Below, piece after piece: positions 7,648 through 17,130 of a stretch of 33,745 nucleotides of DNA. Every line of letters begins with the position of its first letter. Position 1 is the first letter of the stretch. The position numbers and the translations under genes were made by a program. The notes beneath the pieces were generated by a model. The model had not been told where the DNA came from. It saw only the letters and a program-made list of their open reading frames with translations, and searched no databases. Source of the stretch: Gammaproteobacteria bacterium (GTDB taxonomy: Bacteria > Pseudomonadota > Gammaproteobacteria > Pseudomonadales > Litorivicinaceae); contig PBZS01000030.1 in NCBI GenBank assembly GCA_002730235.1, positions 12,164 through 45,908 on the forward strand. The letters are read 5' to 3'.

Positions 7648-7854
7648 ATGCATAATGATTTGCGAGAGTTGGAACAGCAACTTGAGAAACTGATCCAACT
7701 TTCAGAACGTCTAAACCAAGAAAATCGGCACTTGCGGAAGCAACAAGTGGATCTCAAACGTACGCGTGCCGAGCTCTTGAAGCAACGTAATGAGGCTCGC
7801 CAGCATATTGACGCGGTTTTGGGCAGACTCAAAAACTATGAGGTGTTGTCATGA
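7648..7854 (+). CDS. Small coiled-coil protein, TIGR02449 family (cell-division associated)
   Basis: 68 residues, almost wholly a Lys/Arg/Glu/Gln-rich heptad coiled coil (residues about 3-62) with no membrane segment. It matches the short TIGR02449-type proteins encoded just before zapA in Pseudomonas and relatives, which look like ZapB. A GAGGAAA ribosome site lies eight bases before the ATG. Its stop overlaps the zapA start by four bases (ATGA), so the two are translationally coupled. A role beside ZapA in Z-ring organisation is inferred from this coupling and its ZapB-like form, not shown by sequence. Confidence 0.75.
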   Translation: MHNDLRELEQQLEKLIQLSERLNQENRHLRKQQVDLKRTRAELLKQRNEARQHIDAVLGRLKNYEVLS

Positions 7855-8138
7855 CTGAAATTGCAACTGTTCGTGTACAAATCCTAGGGCGAGACTATCC
7901 AGTTGCATGTCCTGCCGGCCAAGAGCATGAACTTGAGGCTGCGGCAGACTTCGTCGACAACCGTATGCGTGAAATTCAAGAAAAAACTGGCAATAGTGCA
8001 TTGGAGCGACTGGCAGTAATGGCCGCACTTAATATTGCGCATGAATACCTCACCGGTGAAACGAAAGGCTCTGACGAAGAGCTCAAGCGTCTTGCTGATA
8101 AGATTGGTGTAACACTAGAACGCCTGTCTGAGTCTTAA
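7851..8138 (+). CDS. zapA: Cell division protein ZapA
   Basis: 95 residues. ZapA binds FtsZ and promotes filament bundling in the Z ring. The N-terminal globular part has the family pattern VRVQILGRDYPVACP, followed by ADFVDNRMREIQEKTG and the hydrophobic core LERLAVMAALNIAHEYL. The C-terminal third is a coiled coil (about 75-95) used for dimerisation and tetramerisation. It overlaps the preceding coiled-coil gene by four bases and is followed after about 21 bases by 6S RNA, the same order as in E. coli and Pseudomonas. Confidence 0.93.
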   Translation: MTEIATVRVQILGRDYPVACPAGQEHELEAAADFVDNRMREIQEKTGNSALERLAVMAALNIAHEYLTGETKGSDEELKRLADKIGVTLERLSES

Positions 8139-8144
8139 ACAGGC

Positions 8145-8153
8145 TGATATACT
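8145..8153 (+). promoter_or_regulatory. Extended -10 promoter of 6S RNA
   Basis: TGATATACT is an extended -10 element (TG, one base, TATACT). It would start transcription near 8160, which agrees with the 5' strand of the closing stem of 6S RNA. No good -35 hexamer is visible, as expected for extended -10 promoters. Confidence 0.55.
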
Positions 8154-8159
8154 CCGGTT

Positions 8160-8328
8160 AACCTGGGTTGTACGCCAGTCGGTAATGTCCCTGAGCCGAT
8201 AATTTTTTTCTAGGGAGATACAAAACATACGGTGCGCATGTCCGTCTTCGGAAAGCCTAATGTGTGTTTGCGTTTCCCGCCTTGAACCATTGGGTTCAAG
8301 GACCAAACTGACAGCGGCAACCTGGGGC
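8160..8328 (+). ncRNA. ssrS: 6S RNA
   Basis: 6S RNA mimics an open promoter and sequesters sigma-70 RNA polymerase in stationary phase. Conserved blocks of the E. coli molecule are present in order: CCCTGAGCCGATA (8189-8201), GCATGTCCGTC...GGAAGCC-like region near 8236-8257, and the apical hairpin CCTTGAACC/GGTTCAAGG (8280-8302). The ends close with GGTTG (8166-8170) pairing to CAACC (8318-8322) and an adjacent GC-rich stem. The exact 3' end is uncertain by several bases. It lies between zapA and fthC as in many Gammaproteobacteria; fthC starts within a few bases of its 3' end, so fthC mRNA is probably made by read-through with processing. Confidence 0.9.
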
Positions 8329-8332
8329 TTTG

Positions 8333-8914
8333 ATGTCGAAGCAGATACTTAGATCCGAAATCCTAAAAAAGAGAGATGCAATACCTGCTTCTCGTCGCGC
8401 GACCCTGAGTAAAATAATTTCTAATCATTTAATTCGAATGCTTCCGGCACACGATTGTCGCGTTGGCTCCTATATGACACATGGTTCAGAAGTCGATCTA
8501 ATGACACTTCATAAGCATCTTTTTATCAGCACTCATAAATGTTTTGTGCCGAGAATTTTGACTAAAACAGCGATGGAACTAGCATACCTTCGGAACGGTG
8601 CCGACATCATCAGGGGACGATTTGGAATCCGCACCTCTAACCAGCAAATAACGGCCGATATCGATGCTCTCGATTGGCTCATCATGCCATGTGTCGCGTT
8701 TGACCCCAGAGGTTACCGGTTAGGAATGGGTGGGGGTTACTATGACCGCGCACTGGAAAACTGTGCGCCTGGCGCACCAATCAGAATCGGCGTGGCTTTT
8801 TATCAACAAAAATCAAAGTTTGAACCTGATCAGTGGGACAAGTCTCTTGATTGGATTGTTACCGAGAATGGATTATCCGCCAATAATTGCGCTGTGAGCA
8901 ACGGTGACGGCTAA
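8333..8914 (+). CDS. fthC: 5-formyltetrahydrofolate cyclo-ligase
   Basis: Converts 5-formyl-THF to 5,10-methenyl-THF with ATP (older names ygfA, fau). 193 residues with the N-terminal KQILRSEILKKRDAI helix. The ATP-binding signature PCVAFDPRGYRLGMGGGYYDR lies near 125-145, containing the G-x-GGGYYDR loop. The start is ATG at 8333; a TTG directly before it is less likely. The GGGG of the 6S RNA closing stem region (8323-8326) may serve as the ribosome site. The ssrS-fthC pair is conserved and in E. coli is linked to biofilm and persistence phenotypes. Confidence 0.93.
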   Translation: MSKQILRSEILKKRDAIPASRRATLSKIISNHLIRMLPAHDCRVGSYMTHGSEVDLMTLHKHLFISTHKCFVPRILTKTAMELAYLRNGADIIRGRFGIRTSNQQITADIDALDWLIMPCVAFDPRGYRLGMGGGYYDRALENCAPGAPIRIGVAFYQQKSKFEPDQWDKSLDWIVTENGLSANNCAVSNGDG

Positions 8915-8965
8915 TATCAAACCACTAATCATCATCAGCATTCTAAATGGATCGCGACGATACAT

Positions 8966-9000
8966 GCATTCTGTACCTGTTCAAATTTCGTGCAGAATAC
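8966..9000. repeat. Inverted repeat between fthC and ilvA
   Basis: GCATTCTGTAC (8966-8976) and GTGCAGAATAC (8990-9000) can form an 11-pair stem with one mismatch and one G-U around a 13-base loop. Neither strand has a T-tract immediately after the stem, so it is not a classical intrinsic terminator. It sits in the gap where fthC and ilvA converge and overlaps a candidate minus-strand promoter. Confidence 0.5.
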
Positions 9001-9021
9001 GACAAAAAATAAAAATGTCAA
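8994..9021 (-). promoter_or_regulatory. Candidate minus-strand promoter downstream of ilvA
   Basis: On the minus strand a perfect TTGACA (9021-9016) is followed after 16 bases by TATTCT (8999-8994). It would transcribe leftward into the 3' end of fthC in antisense from about 8987. No open frame or terminator follows, so it may be fortuitous or drive an antisense transcript. Confidence 0.3.
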
Positions 9022-9053
9022 CTTTTATAGTGGTTTAAATTAGTTAACGACAA

Positions 9054-10568
9054 TCAACTTCTCATAAAGAGGCTAACTGCAGGATTTTCCGTTTCATTAA
9101 AATACGTGTATCCGATATCGTCAAAATAAGTCGCCAGTTCCGCCTGCTCCGAGAGCTCAGCCTGCATCGAGACAAGTACTCGTCCGTATGCGGCGCCATG
9201 ATTTCTATAATGAAAAGCCGAAATATTCCAGCGTGAACCAATCCTGTTCAAAAACTTGAGAAGCGCTCCTGGCCGCTCTGGAAACTCAAAACGAAACACA
9301 AGCTCTGATCCTGCCTCAGGACTCCGGCCCCCCACCATATGGCGGATATGCAGTTTCGCAAGCTCATTATCAGTCATATCGACCACCGGCAAATCAGCCT
9401 CGCTTAGCTTTTTAACCAAACGCACGCGGTCATCAGTGGTCGGGTCTGTGTTAACACCCACAAAAATGTAGGCTTGGTCACGATCCGCAAATCGATAGTT
9501 AAACTCCGTAATATTACGGTTACCTATCTGCTCACAAAATGCCTTAAAGGCTCCTGGTCGCTCGGGTATCGTAACGGCTAAAATTGCTTCCCGCTTTTCA
9601 CCAACCTCCGCCCGCTCAGCCACATGTCGGATACGATCAAAATTAATATTCGCGCCAGAGAGCACCGCCACTAAGGCGTCTCCCGGACCTTCTCGCTCTG
9701 AATATTTCTTTAATCCGGCAACAGCAAGGGCTCCTGCCGGCTCATTGACGCTCCTAACATCGTCAAACACATCTTTAACCGCAGCACAAATCTCGTCTGT
9801 TGTAACGGTGATGACCTCGTCACAGGCGTCTTTCAATATATCAAACGTATTCGCACCGATCTGTTTTACGGCAACCCCATCTGCAAACAGACCAACCTGA
9901 GGTAATACAACGCGACTTTTGGCATGCATCGCAGCCGCCAGACACGCAGCATCCTCAGGTTCAACAGCAATAACCTTGATGTCCGGTCGAACATATTTAA
10001 TGTAAGCCGCCATTCCTGCAGCAAGACCACCACCGCCTACCGGAATGAAAACCGCATCAATTGGTCGAGTTAACTGTCCCAATAACTCAACCGCGACTGT
10101 TCCCTGTCCGGCAATCACTTCAGTATCATCAAACGGGTGCAAATAGGTGTAGTCATACTCCGTAACGAGCTCCTGGCTCTTTTCAAAAGCCTCATCAAAA
10201 CTATCGCCATGCAGAATTACCTGCGCACCGCGGGCTTTGACTGAACGTACTTTGATCGCAGGGGTTGTTGTCGGCATCACAATGATTGCAGGAATCTTCA
10301 ATTTTTGGGCGGCTAGCGCTACCCCCTGCGCATGATTTCCAGCCGACGCTGCGATTACACCTTTAGCTAATATTTCTTTTGGAATACTAACCATCTTGTT
10401 ATACGCCCCGCGACATTTGAAGGAGTACACCGGTTGCAAATCTTCACGTTTGAAAAACACAGTACGGCCTAGTCGCTTGGATAAAAAAGGCGCCGGATGA
10501 ACCGGTGTTACAGTCGCCACGTCATAAACGCGGGCGGATAGAATCTTTTTAATTAAAGCGTCGAACAT
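9054..10568 (-). CDS. ilvA: Threonine ammonia-lyase (threonine dehydratase), biosynthetic
   Basis: PLP enzyme converting threonine to 2-oxobutanoate, the first step of isoleucine synthesis. 504 residues. The catalytic PLP domain (1-320) has the Schiff-base lysine K51 in [20 protein letters not shown], and the phosphate loop VGGGGLAAG. Two ACT-like regulatory domains follow (about 335-410 and 430-500), as in the feedback-inhibited E. coli enzyme. The start is ATG at 10568: the frame stays open to 10658, but that extension is unlike the family and would overlap rpiA. The divergent rpiA shares the 81-base gap. It converges with fthC. Confidence 0.95.
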   Translation of the reverse strand: MFDALIKKILSARVYDVATVTPVHPAPFLSKRLGRTVFFKREDLQPVYSFKCRGAYNKMVSIPKEILAKGVIAASAGNHAQGVALAAQKLKIPAIIVMPTTTPAIKVRSVKARGAQVILHGDSFDEAFEKSQELVTEYDYTYLHPFDDTEVIAGQGTVAVELLGQLTRPIDAVFIPVGGGGLAAGMAAYIKYVRPDIKVIAVEPEDAACLAAAMHAKSRVVLPQVGLFADGVAVKQIGANTFDILKDACDEVITVTTDEICAAVKDVFDDVRSVNEPAGALAVAGLKKYSEREGPGDALVAVLSGANINFDRIRHVAERAEVGEKREAILAVTIPERPGAFKAFCEQIGNRNITEFNYRFADRDQAYIFVGVNTDPTTDDRVRLVKKLSEADLPVVDMTDNELAKLHIRHMVGGRSPEAGSELVFRFEFPERPGALLKFLNRIGSRWNISAFHYRNHGAAYGRVLVSMQAELSEQAELATYFDDIGYTYFNETENPAVSLFMRS

Positions 10569-10592
10569 GAAAAATCCAAATCTAGAGTTACC

Positions 10593-10625
10593 ATCATAGC
10601 GCCTGCATCCCTGAACAGCTATGAT
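10593..10625. promoter_or_regulatory. Symmetric divergent -10 elements between ilvA and rpiA
   Basis: An exact inverted repeat, ATCATAGC (10593-10600) and GCTATGAT (10618-10625), places a TATGAT -10 hexamer on each strand, facing outward. The plus copy (10620-10625) suits rpiA, whose ribosome site begins at 10638; the minus copy (10598-10593) suits ilvA. The -35 regions of the two would overlap the opposite -10, and neither matches TTGACA well. Confidence 0.4.
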
Positions 10626-10649
10626 TTCGCCTTTCCTAAGGAGGCTGTG

Positions 10650-11327
10650 ATGAACCAAGATGCAAAAAAACGCGTAGTGGCCAAAGCAGCTTTGGAAGAA
10701 GTACGAGACCTTCTTGATTCAAAAACCCCTATCGGCATCGGTACTGGCTCAACGACCAATTGTTTTATCGAGGTACTTGCTGAAAGCAAAATCGAAATCC
10801 TCGGCGCAGTTGCCTCTTCCAAAGCGACGGAGGAGCACTTGGCCAAATACGGTATCGAACTTCTTGATCTCAACGCCACTGGTACACTTCCTGTTTACAT
10901 TGATGGCGCCGACGAAGCAGATCCTCAGCTCAACTTGATCAAAGGCGGGGGCGCTGCGTTGACCCGAGAAAAGATTATCGCAGAAGCTTCTTCGCAATTC
11001 GTATGTATCGCAGATGACTCCAAAATAGTTGACGTACTCGGCGCTTTTCCACTACCCGTTGAGGTCATTCCAATAGCGAGGAGTCTTGTAGCACGAGCCC
11101 TGGTGGGGCTTGGAGGTAACCCCGAGTATCGTCAAGGAATTGTCACCGATAACGGAAACATCATTCTTGATGTACGTGACATGTCGATTACCAATCCACA
11201 AGCACTAGAGGCCGTTATTAACCAAATTCCGGGCGTTGTGACTTGTGGCTTATTCGCAAAACGCCCTGCAGATATTCTGTTGGTAGCGTCACACCGCAAC
11301 ATTCTTAAATTTTCACGGGACGCTTAA
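10650..11327 (+). CDS. rpiA: Ribose-5-phosphate isomerase A
   Basis: Interconverts ribose 5-phosphate and ribulose 5-phosphate in the pentose phosphate pathway. 225 residues, near the family's usual 220. The substrate-binding loops are all present: [31 protein letters not shown] and PVEVIP. The perfect AAGGAGG at 10638-10644 is five bases from the ATG at 10650, favouring it over the GTG at 10647. serA begins at the base after its stop, so the two form an operon; in E. coli the genes are neighbours too. Confidence 0.96.
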   Translation: MNQDAKKRVVAKAALEEVRDLLDSKTPIGIGTGSTTNCFIEVLAESKIEILGAVASSKATEEHLAKYGIELLDLNATGTLPVYIDGADEADPQLNLIKGGGAALTREKIIAEASSQFVCIADDSKIVDVLGAFPLPVEVIPIARSLVARALVGLGGNPEYRQGIVTDNGNIILDVRDMSITNPQALEAVINQIPGVVTCGLFAKRPADILLVASHRNILKFSRDA

Positions 11328-12554
11328 ATGACTACCTCGTTCGATAAATCAAAATTGAAGGTCCTTCTTTTAGAGAACATACATCCTTCGGCAGAACGTA
11401 TCTTTCGTGATGCAGGATATACGAATATCGAAACAGTAAAGACTGCGCTTACCGGAGATGAGCTAACCGAGAAATTGGAAAGCGCCCACTTTCTTGGTAT
11501 TCGCTCAAGAACGACACTGACCCATAACATTTTTGAAGCAGCAGATAAGCTAGTTGCCGTCGGGTGCTACTGTATCGGAACAGATCAGGTCGACTTAACT
11601 AGTGCAACTGACCATGCAGTTGCTGTTTTCAATGCGCCATACTCAAATACGCGATCAGTTGCCGAGCTGGTACTCGCGGAGGCGATCCTCCTTATGAGAG
11701 GGGTCCCAGAAAAAAATGCTAAAGCGCATCGCGGAGCGTGGGTAAAAACAGCAAGTGATTCATTCGAGATTCGAGGTAAAACGCTAGGAATCGTGGGTTA
11801 CGGCTCAATCGGTTCGCAGCTTTCCATTTTAGCAGAGGGGCTAGGTATGCGCGTTGTTTTCTATGATGTCGTTTCCAAGCTTCCTCTGGGAAATGCTTCA
11901 CAAATTCCATCGCTTGAAGGATTACTTAGACAGGCAGATATAGTTACTCTACATGTTCCAGATCTCCCTTCAACACGCAATTTAATCGACGAGGAGCGCA
12001 TCCAGCAGATGAAACCCAACGGCATTTTGATAAATGCGTCACGAGGAACAGTGGTTGATATCGATGCCTTAGCGAAAGCCCTTAGAGAAAAGTACCTATT
12101 GGGTACCGCAATCGATGTCTTTCCGATCGAACCAAAATTCAATGGCGACGAATTCAAGTCGCCACTACGCGGTTTGGAGAATGCAATATTGACTCCCCAC
12201 ATCGGCGGATCAACTCAGGAGGCGCAAGAAAACATTGGGGTGGAGGTTACGGAGAAGTTAGTACGGTATTCAGACAATGGTTCAACACTTACTAGTGTAA
12301 ATTTCCCGGAAGTAGCTTTACCCCCGCACCCAAACCACCACCGATTACTTCATGTTCACGAAAATCGTCCCGGGGTTCTATCCGCAATCAACGTTATTTT
12401 TGCAGAAAATCGCATCAATATTGGGTCTCAATTCCTGCAAACATCTGACACTGTGGGATACGTTGTAATCGATGTAGATCGAGATTATTCAGAGGTCGCT
12501 CTTGAGAAGCTGTCCAAAATCACTGGCACAATAAGGTGTCGCGTTTTGTTCTAA
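11328..12554 (+). CDS. serA: D-3-phosphoglycerate dehydrogenase
   Basis: First step of serine synthesis: 3-phosphoglycerate to 3-phosphohydroxypyruvate with NAD. 408 residues, close to the 410 of E. coli SerA. It has the substrate-binding FLGIRSRTTLT, the NAD motif GIVGYGSIGSQ, catalytic Arg in NASRGTVVDI, Glu in DVFPIEPKF and His in TPHIGGSTQEAQEN. A C-terminal ACT domain (about 335-408, HENRPGVLSAIN) should give serine feedback control. There is no spacer after rpiA; GGGA in the end of rpiA may serve as ribosome site. It converges with fba across only 36 bases, with no clear terminator. Confidence 0.96.
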   Translation: MTTSFDKSKLKVLLLENIHPSAERIFRDAGYTNIETVKTALTGDELTEKLESAHFLGIRSRTTLTHNIFEAADKLVAVGCYCIGTDQVDLTSATDHAVAVFNAPYSNTRSVAELVLAEAILLMRGVPEKNAKAHRGAWVKTASDSFEIRGKTLGIVGYGSIGSQLSILAEGLGMRVVFYDVVSKLPLGNASQIPSLEGLLRQADIVTLHVPDLPSTRNLIDEERIQQMKPNGILINASRGTVVDIDALAKALREKYLLGTAIDVFPIEPKFNGDEFKSPLRGLENAILTPHIGGSTQEAQENIGVEVTEKLVRYSDNGSTLTSVNFPEVALPPHPNHHRLLHVHENRPGVLSAINVIFAENRINIGSQFLQTSDTVGYVVIDVDRDYSEVALEKLSKITGTIRCRVLF

Positions 12555-12590
12555 ATAACAAAATTTAAAATCGTGCTGTTCAGCCTAACA

Positions 12591-13655
12591 TTAAGAGACC
12601 CGAGGCTCTAACTCGCCTGCCGAGTAACGATTGGCCATCATCTCAAGCCCAATGACCCTGATTTTCGATGCTTGTCCCGCGCATCCAAACGCTTCGTAGC
12701 GTGCTTTGACAATATTACTCATTGCTATTTTCGCCTCGTGAAGGTACCCACGTGGGTCAAATTCAGACGGGTTTTTCGCTAGATAGCGACGAATTGCACC
12801 AGTAGAAGCCAAGCGTAAATCTGTATCAATATTTATCTTACGAACACCATATTTTATTCCTTCCTGAATCTCTTCAACCGGAACCCCATAAGTCTCGGGA
12901 ATATCACCACCAAATTCATTAATAACAGCGAGCCAATCCTGAGGTACCGAACTCGATCCATGCATCACCAGATGTGTATCAGGTACCCTAGCATGAATCT
13001 CTTTAATCCGAGTAATTGCAAGAATATCTCCCGTTGGTGGCCGGGTAAACTTATAGGCGCCATGCGACGTTCCAATTGCTATTGCCAACGCATCGACGTG
13101 CGTCGCCGTCACAAAATCAGCGGCCTCATTAGGGTCGGTTAACATTTGATCATGTGTTAACGTCCCTTGTGCTCCAACACCATCTTCTTCACCAGCCTTT
13201 CCGGTTTCCAAAGAGCCGAGACAACCAAGCTCACCTTCGACTGAAACGCCACACGCATGTGCCATCTGTGTTGCCAAGAGCGTTGTTTCCACATTATATT
13301 TATAGCTTGCAGGCGTTTTCTGATCCGGCATCAAAGAGCCATCCATCATAACCGATGAAAAACCTAACTGGATCGACTGCTGGCAGACATCCGGAGAAGC
13401 GCCGTGGTCCTGATGCATACACACGGGTATGTGAGGGAACTCTTCAACAGCTGCCTCGATTAGATGACTCAAAAAGCGGCTTCCCGCATATTTTCTGGCA
13501 CCGGCAGATGCCTGAACGATAACCGGTGCATCAACAGCGTCTGCAGCCTCCATAATCGCGCGTATCTGTTCTAGATTATTCACATTAAAGGCCGGTACTC
13601 CATAGTCCCACTCAGCGGCATGGTCCAGCATTTGGCGCAAACTTATTAATGCCAT
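12591..13655 (-). CDS. fba: Class II fructose-bisphosphate aldolase
   Basis: Zinc-dependent cleavage and synthesis of fructose 1,6-bisphosphate. 354 residues, matching the CbbA/class IIB subfamily found in Pseudomonas and phototrophs rather than E. coli FbaA. Metal and substrate motifs are present: [33 protein letters not shown] and [16 protein letters not shown] lies five bases before the ATG. It follows pgk by nine bases, giving a pgk-fba operon of consecutive glycolytic and gluconeogenic enzymes. Confidence 0.95.
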   Translation of the reverse strand: MALISLRQMLDHAAEWDYGVPAFNVNNLEQIRAIMEAADAVDAPVIVQASAGARKYAGSRFLSHLIEAAVEEFPHIPVCMHQDHGASPDVCQQSIQLGFSSVMMDGSLMPDQKTPASYKYNVETTLLATQMAHACGVSVEGELGCLGSLETGKAGEEDGVGAQGTLTHDQMLTDPNEAADFVTATHVDALAIAIGTSHGAYKFTRPPTGDILAITRIKEIHARVPDTHLVMHGSSSVPQDWLAVINEFGGDIPETYGVPVEEIQEGIKYGVRKINIDTDLRLASTGAIRRYLAKNPSEFDPRGYLHEAKIAMSNIVKARYEAFGCAGQASKIRVIGLEMMANRYSAGELEPRVS

Positions 13656-13664
13656 AAAACCTCC

Positions 13665-14822
13665 TCACGAATCTCTTCTAGATTTCAACATCTTAACGGC
13701 TGGTAGCTCCTTCCCTTCTACAAATTCGAGGAATGCACCCCCACCAGTCGAGATATAACTAATTTTATCGGCAATAGCGAACTGATCAATTGCTGCCAAG
13801 GTGTCACCACCGCCGGCAAGGCTAAATCCATCGCTCGCTGCGATCGCAAGTGACAGCGCACGAGTCCCACCCTCAAACTTTGGGAATTCAAATACCCCTA
13901 CAGGACCATTCCACAAAATCGTCTTTGCAGATGCCATCATACCTTGATATGACGCCTGGGTGTCAGGCCCAACATCGAGAATTATGTCCGCTTCAGCAAT
14001 CTCGTCGACTTGCTTCACAATTGCCAATGCATCAGCCGAGAATTCTGTTGCGACCACCACATCAGTGGGTAGTGGGATATCCACCCTCGACATCAATAAC
14101 TTCGCGTTTTCAGTCAGATCCGGTTCCATCAGCGATTTCCCAACGGGGAATCCTGCTGCAGCTAGGAACGTATTAGCGATTCCACCACCGACAATGATCT
14201 GATCAACTTGCTTTGCAAGCTCTGTAAGCACGCTAATCTTGGTCGATACTTTAGAACCACCGACGATCGCTACTGCCGGGCGCCCGGGATTGGTAAGCGC
14301 TTTTCCAAGCGCGTTTAGCTCCGCCGCCATCAAGGGACCCGCAGCGACCTCAGGCGCAAACATACCGACACCATGCGTAGATGCCTGAGCACGATGAGCT
14401 GTTCCGAATGCGTCCATTAAAAATACGTCACACAATGAAGCCATTTTCCTAGCGAGCACCTTACTATCTTTTTTTTCGCCTACAAGATAGCGAACGTTTT
14501 CCAATAGCACCACATCATCATTTTGCTCAAACCCATCGATCCAGTCTGCTATTAAGGGTACCGCTCGACCAAGCTTCTCGGATAGGGCTGCTGCAACAGG
14601 TGCCAAGCTAAATTCAGTTTCATAAGCGCCTTCACTCGGGCGACCCAAGTGACTCATTACCGCAACCTTTGCGCCTCGTTCAAGAAGCACCTTTAGAGTA
14701 GGTAACGCGGCATCAATCCGCGCCGTCGATCGCACGTGGCCATCTTTGATTGGAACATTTAAATCCTGACGAACCAGTACGCGCTTTCCTCGTACATTTA
14801 AATCAGACATCACTTTGATCAT
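13665..14822 (-). CDS. pgk: Phosphoglycerate kinase
   Basis: Transfers phosphate between 1,3-bisphosphoglycerate and ADP. 385 residues, matching the E. coli length. N-domain motifs are [16 protein letters not shown] and [16 protein letters not shown]-domain nucleotide motifs are [22 protein letters not shown] and [10 protein letters not shown]. The start is ATG at 14822 ([15 protein letters not shown], like E. coli MSVIKMTDL), with GGAG eight bases upstream. The frame is open further, to 14876, but that extension is not family-like. A TTGACA on the minus strand (14901-14896) could be a -35 but lacks a matching -10. Confidence 0.96.
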   Translation of the reverse strand: MIKVMSDLNVRGKRVLVRQDLNVPIKDGHVRSTARIDAALPTLKVLLERGAKVAVMSHLGRPSEGAYETEFSLAPVAAALSEKLGRAVPLIADWIDGFEQNDDVVLLENVRYLVGEKKDSKVLARKMASLCDVFLMDAFGTAHRAQASTHGVGMFAPEVAAGPLMAAELNALGKALTNPGRPAVAIVGGSKVSTKISVLTELAKQVDQIIVGGGIANTFLAAAGFPVGKSLMEPDLTENAKLLMSRVDIPLPTDVVVATEFSADALAIVKQVDEIAEADIILDVGPDTQASYQGMMASAKTILWNGPVGVFEFPKFEGGTRALSLAIAASDGFSLAGGGDTLAAIDQFAIADKISYISTGGGAFLEFVEGKELPAVKMLKSRRDS

Positions 14823-15060
14823 TAAAATCACTCCGCAGCAATCTATTGCAAATAAAGCGATGGATCTATGACACAATTCGAATATCTCCGTTTGGTGTCA
14901 AACTAAACCAGCAACTTCAAAAGCCGCCCGTTGATCATCGACTACGACGTACTAGAAATTGACGATGCCAGATGATGATTTAAATCTATAGAGACCAAAG
15001 GATCCTCAATGATTAGCGGCAGATCTGGCAACAGCCACGTAAGGCGCGTCGTCACAATGG
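14823..15060. other. Intergenic gap between tkt and pgk without a recognisable gene
   Basis: These 238 bases separate the tkt stop from the pgk start. I see no convincing coding frame on either strand and no clear intrinsic terminator after tkt. A minus-strand TTGACAC is mirrored by GTGTCA about 20 bases downstream (14901-14870), a possible regulatory inverted repeat before pgk. In E. coli and Pseudomonas an epd or gap gene lies between tkt and pgk; here none does. Confidence 0.5.
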
Positions 15061-17040
15061 TTATAGGACCTTCGCTGTTGCCACGATGTGATCCACGGTA
15101 AACCCAAAATGCCGCATCACATCACCGCCTGGGCCGGATTCTCCAAAAGTACGCATCCCGATAACAGAACCATTAAGGCCCACATATTTATACCAACCAT
15201 CAGGATGCCCCGCCTCTACGGCCAACCGCTTATTGCAGTTTAGCGGTAGGACGGCCTCACGATAATCCGAGTCTTGTTGATCAAAACGGCCAGTTGATGG
15301 CATCGAAACCACGCGTACACCTGCACCCAGGGTCTCAGCAGCAGCCATCGCTAATTCCACTTCAGAGCCTGTTGCGATCAAGATCAATTCAAGATCTTCC
15401 GTCTCTTGCCTGAGAATATAACCACCCCGCACGATATCAGCGACTTGCTGCTCATCCCTCACTTGATTAGCTAACCCCTGGCGAGAAAGGGCAAGCGCAG
15501 TTGGTCCCTTAAACGATACAGCCTCTTTCCAAGCGACGAAGGTCTCGGTAGTGTCGCAAGGTCTCCAGGTTTCCAAGCCCGGCGTAGCGCGCAAACTCGC
15601 TAGCTGTTCAACTGGCTGGTGTGTGGGGCCGTCCTCACCAAGCCCGATCGAATCATGGGTAAACACATAAACAATACGCTGCTTCATTAATGCAGCCATA
15701 CGCACCGCGTTCCGCGCATATTCCATGAAAATCAAGAAGGTCCCCCCAAAAGGAAGTAGGCCGCCATGCAAAGCCACACCATTCATAATCGCGCACATAC
15801 CAAATTCACGCACACCGTAGTGCACATAGTTGCCACTAGGGTTGTCTTTGCTATTGACCTGGTGATCCGGCCACACTGTTAGATTAGAATGACCAAGGTC
15901 AGCAGACCCGCCAAACATTTCAGGGAATAAGCTTGCCAGTACTTCTATTGCATTCTGAGATGCTTTTCGTGTCGCAATTTTGGGCGATTCAGCTTGAGTA
16001 TCCGCAATCGCGCGGTCAAGAGTAACGAGCGCGTCGGGCGGCAATTCTCCTTGCATACGACGCTCAAATTCTGAAGCCAGATCCGGATACCGCTCTCGGT
16101 ACTCAGTGAACAACCGATCCCAATCGGCCTGAGCCTTAAGGCCATCATCTTTGGCATCCCATGCATTGCGAATGTCATCAGGGATATCAAACGGCGCATA
16201 AACCCAACGCATGGCATCACGGGTAGCCTGAATTTCCTTATCACCCAAAGGAGCGCCGTGAGTTTTTTCACTACCGGCCAGGTTGGGTGAACCAAAGCCA
16301 ATCACAGTGCGGCAACAAATGAGTGTTGGACGTGACTTATCTTTACGCGCTGTTTTGATCGCAGTTTCGACTTCAGTCGCATCATGACCATCGACCCCAC
16401 GGATCACCTGCCAACCGTATGATTCAAAACGGACCGGTGTATCGTCGCTAAACCAACCGCGCACATCTCCATCAATCGAGATACCGTTATCGTCATAAAA
16501 AACGGTCAGTTTTCCTAAGCCCAACGTACCTGCCAATGAACAGACTTCGTGGCTGACGCCTTCCATCAGGCAACCATCACCCACAAAACAATATGTATTG
16601 TGATCGACGATTGGGAACTGATCGCGATTAAATTGCACCGCTAAGGTCCGTTCAGCGAGAGCCATCCCAACAGCATTCGCAAGACCCTGGCCCAATGGGC
16701 CGGTCGTTGTCTCGACGCCTGCGGTATACCCATATTCTGGATGACCTGGCGTCCGAGAGTTTAGTTGCCGAAACGATCTCAAATCATCAATCGTGACATC
16801 ATAACCGGTCAAGTGCAGAAGGGAATAAATTAGCATTGAACCGTGACCATTCGATAATACAAATCGATCACGGTTTGGCCATTCGGGATCTAGCGGATTA
16901 TGCCGTAATAGCTGGCGCCATAATACTTCAGCAACATCTGCCATGCCCATGGGTGCCCCTGGATGCCCAGATTTAGCAGCCTGTACAGCATCAATACTCA
17001 AAAATCGAATCGCATTTGCCAGCGTCCTACGGTCAGTCAT
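15061..17040 (-). CDS. tkt: Transketolase
   Basis: Thiamine-diphosphate enzyme moving two-carbon units in the pentose phosphate pathway. 659 residues, full length. Seen are [12 protein letters not shown], the catalytic-site loop [15 protein letters not shown], the ThDP/metal motif [18 protein letters not shown]...[15 protein letters not shown], and the pyrimidine domain [25 protein letters not shown]. An AAGGA lies about six bases before the ATG. It is divergent from metK across a 146-base gap. Together with rpiA, fba and pgk it concentrates sugar-phosphate metabolism in this part of the window. Confidence 0.96.
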   Translation of the reverse strand: MTDRRTLANAIRFLSIDAVQAAKSGHPGAPMGMADVAEVLWRQLLRHNPLDPEWPNRDRFVLSNGHGSMLIYSLLHLTGYDVTIDDLRSFRQLNSRTPGHPEYGYTAGVETTTGPLGQGLANAVGMALAERTLAVQFNRDQFPIVDHNTYCFVGDGCLMEGVSHEVCSLAGTLGLGKLTVFYDDNGISIDGDVRGWFSDDTPVRFESYGWQVIRGVDGHDATEVETAIKTARKDKSRPTLICCRTVIGFGSPNLAGSEKTHGAPLGDKEIQATRDAMRWVYAPFDIPDDIRNAWDAKDDGLKAQADWDRLFTEYRERYPDLASEFERRMQGELPPDALVTLDRAIADTQAESPKIATRKASQNAIEVLASLFPEMFGGSADLGHSNLTVWPDHQVNSKDNPSGNYVHYGVREFGMCAIMNGVALHGGLLPFGGTFLIFMEYARNAVRMAALMKQRIVYVFTHDSIGLGEDGPTHQPVEQLASLRATPGLETWRPCDTTETFVAWKEAVSFKGPTALALSRQGLANQVRDEQQVADIVRGGYILRQETEDLELILIATGSEVELAMAAAETLGAGVRVVSMPSTGRFDQQDSDYREAVLPLNCNKRLAVEAGHPDGWYKYVGLNGSVIGMRTFGESGPGGDVMRHFGFTVDHIVATAKVL

Positions 17041-17130
17041 ATGGCATCCTTTTTAGTCACAGGGACAGTCTTAAAATAGACATTGTTATGAAACGCGACG
17101 CGAACCACAAGACAGGATTTCTCAATCACA

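Noticed and set aside
10569-10658. N-terminal extension of ilvA by 30 codons
   Set aside because: It overlaps the rpiA start, includes the divergent promoter region, and IlvA proteins begin near the ATG at 10568.
14823-14876. N-terminal extension of pgk by 18 codons
   Set aside because: PGK proteins begin like the ATG at 14822, which also has a ribosome site; the extension is Cys-rich and unlike the family.
14870-14901. Full pgk promoter from the minus-strand TTGACA
   Set aside because: No hexamer resembling TATAAT lies 16-18 bases downstream.
14877-15060. Remnant of epd/gap between tkt and pgk
   Set aside because: Translating the minus strand gives stops or a 37-codon frame without GAPDH-like motifs.
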